This document shows positions 45,447-45,898 of a stretch of 45,898 bases of DNA, one piece after another. This DNA comes from an uncultured Saprospiraceae bacterium (lineage in GTDB: Bacteria; Bacteroidota; Bacteroidia; Chitinophagales; Saprospiraceae): positions 1 through 45,898 of the forward strand of contig CALBWK010000115.1 of NCBI GenBank assembly GCA_937969415.1. Reading direction: 5' to 3'. The first letter of the stretch is position 1; every line of letters begins with the position of its first letter. The notes under the pieces were generated by a model. It was given only the letters and a program-made list of their open reading frames with translations, searched no databases and was not told the origin of the DNA. The position numbers and the translations under genes were made by a program.

Positions 45447-45898
45447 TAGTTATTGTGATAATCCAACAACCCATTTATCGGATTGCCTTCTATAATTGAA
45501 ATTTCTAATTCATACCTGCTGGCCACTCGCCTCAAGTCTTCTTCAAATACAGCCGCAATAGAGCCTACAAAATTTAGTGGATATGCCTTATAACCCTCGA
45601 TGGGCAAAATTTGATGCTTAAAAAAGCGCTCAAAGCACTCATCCAATATGTTCCTCTTCAACGCCTCAGATGCTTGATCTAAGAATCTGGATAACTGAGC
45701 TGTTTCAAAATTTGGACGAGGTGAGTTATATATCCTGAAAAGCAAATCATCCTTTCCCTCAAGGTAGCTTTTCTTGAAATTACCAGCGTCTTCGCTGCTC
45801 ATCTTGTTCCCATAATAGGCTCTTAACAACTGCTTTCCTATATGAAAGCCAGACCCATAATCGGCAAACATATAACCTAACGCCTTAAATGATTGAGT
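45446..45898 (-). CDS. BadF/BcrA-type ATPase, N-acetylglucosamine kinase-like (5' end outside window)
   Basis: The C-terminal ~150 residues are seen, and the frame stays open to the window edge. LGYMFADYGSGFHIGKQLLRAYY corresponds to the 'GxxLGDEGSGxxIG' motif of GlcNAc kinase / BadF ATPases of the ASKHA fold. AYPLNFVGSIAAVFEEDL matches the 'VxFxGSVAxxF' adenosine-binding loop. It probably phosphorylates a sugar such as N-acetylglucosamine; coupling to pfkA by a TAATG overlap supports a sugar-catabolic role (inference). A Met at 45871 lies inside the conserved motif and is not the start. Confidence 0.8.
   Translation of the reverse strand, partial: TQSFKALGYMFADYGSGFHIGKQLLRAYYGNKMSSEDAGNFKKSYLEGKDDLLFRIYNSPRPNFETAQLSRFLDQASEALKRNILDECFERFFKHQILPIEGYKAYPLNFVGSIAAVFEEDLRRVASRYELEISIIEGNPINGLLDYHNN

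Overview
The window looks like a chromosomal piece of a Bacteroidota genome, probably a marine Saprospiria- or Cytophagia-like bacterium (the class is inference). The support is: type IX secretion (T9SS) substrates with both type A and type B C-terminal sorting domains, a PorP/SprF-like protein next to an OmpA/PD40 protein and a giant adhesin, an ECF sigma / FecR anti-sigma / STN-TonB receptor / DUF4249 module, many lipoproteins, and promoter boxes of the Bacteroidota TAnnTTTG type.

Layout. 1-2310: the 3' part of a molybdopterin-binding oxidase subunit and a beta-propeller lipoprotein. 2326-8843: a CoA/lipid redox neighbourhood with two short-chain dehydrogenases, two zinc-free medium-chain reductases, a DUF4442 hotdog protein, FadH-type 2,4-dienoyl-CoA reductase (E. 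coli active-site numbering conserved) and a small DUF2147 protein. 9171-16812: T9SS/gliding-type surface module (PorP/SprF-like, OmpA-PD40, 1395-residue type B adhesin). 16862-25856: housekeeping and envelope genes (mnmA, a lipoprotein, rimM, a methyltransferase, PlsC-like acyltransferase, TesB-like thioesterase, a cytochrome c-sugar dehydrogenase fusion, a TlpA-like lipoprotein, an ABC-F ATPase). 25974-29488: a secreted protein of unknown role, then a membrane Fe-S / HdrB-like CCG electron-transfer pair and a DUF3995 membrane protein.

29740-30861 is a stand-alone type III polyketide synthase-like enzyme with an intact Cys-His-Asn triad, preceded by two palindromes. 31159-32058 is a PDZ protein with a T9SS type A tail. 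32110-34620 is an AT-rich accessory patch: a class II Fic AMP-transferase followed by debris of an ABC ATPase and of a large serine recombinase, bounded by an imperfect direct repeat. Next come tRNA-His and an exported nickel superoxide dismutase.

35619-40963 is the sigma/anti-sigma/TonB receptor/DUF4249 regulon; none of its four genes can start with ATG. 41069-41909 has a Crp/Fnr regulator and tRNA-Ser. 41967-45898 is a minus-strand, tightly overlapping series: sugar-kinase-like ATPase (cut by the window end), pfkA, cutA, a T9SS type B protein with Cys-rich repeats, and a metallo-beta-lactamase-fold hydrolase.

The strongest points for a second look are the Fic patch with its recombinase scar, the exported Ni-SOD without a visible maturation protease, the orphan type III PKS, and the all-non-ATG signalling module. 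I did not see a wholly unknown multi-gene system that I could defend. All family assignments come from motif recognition, not from database searches.
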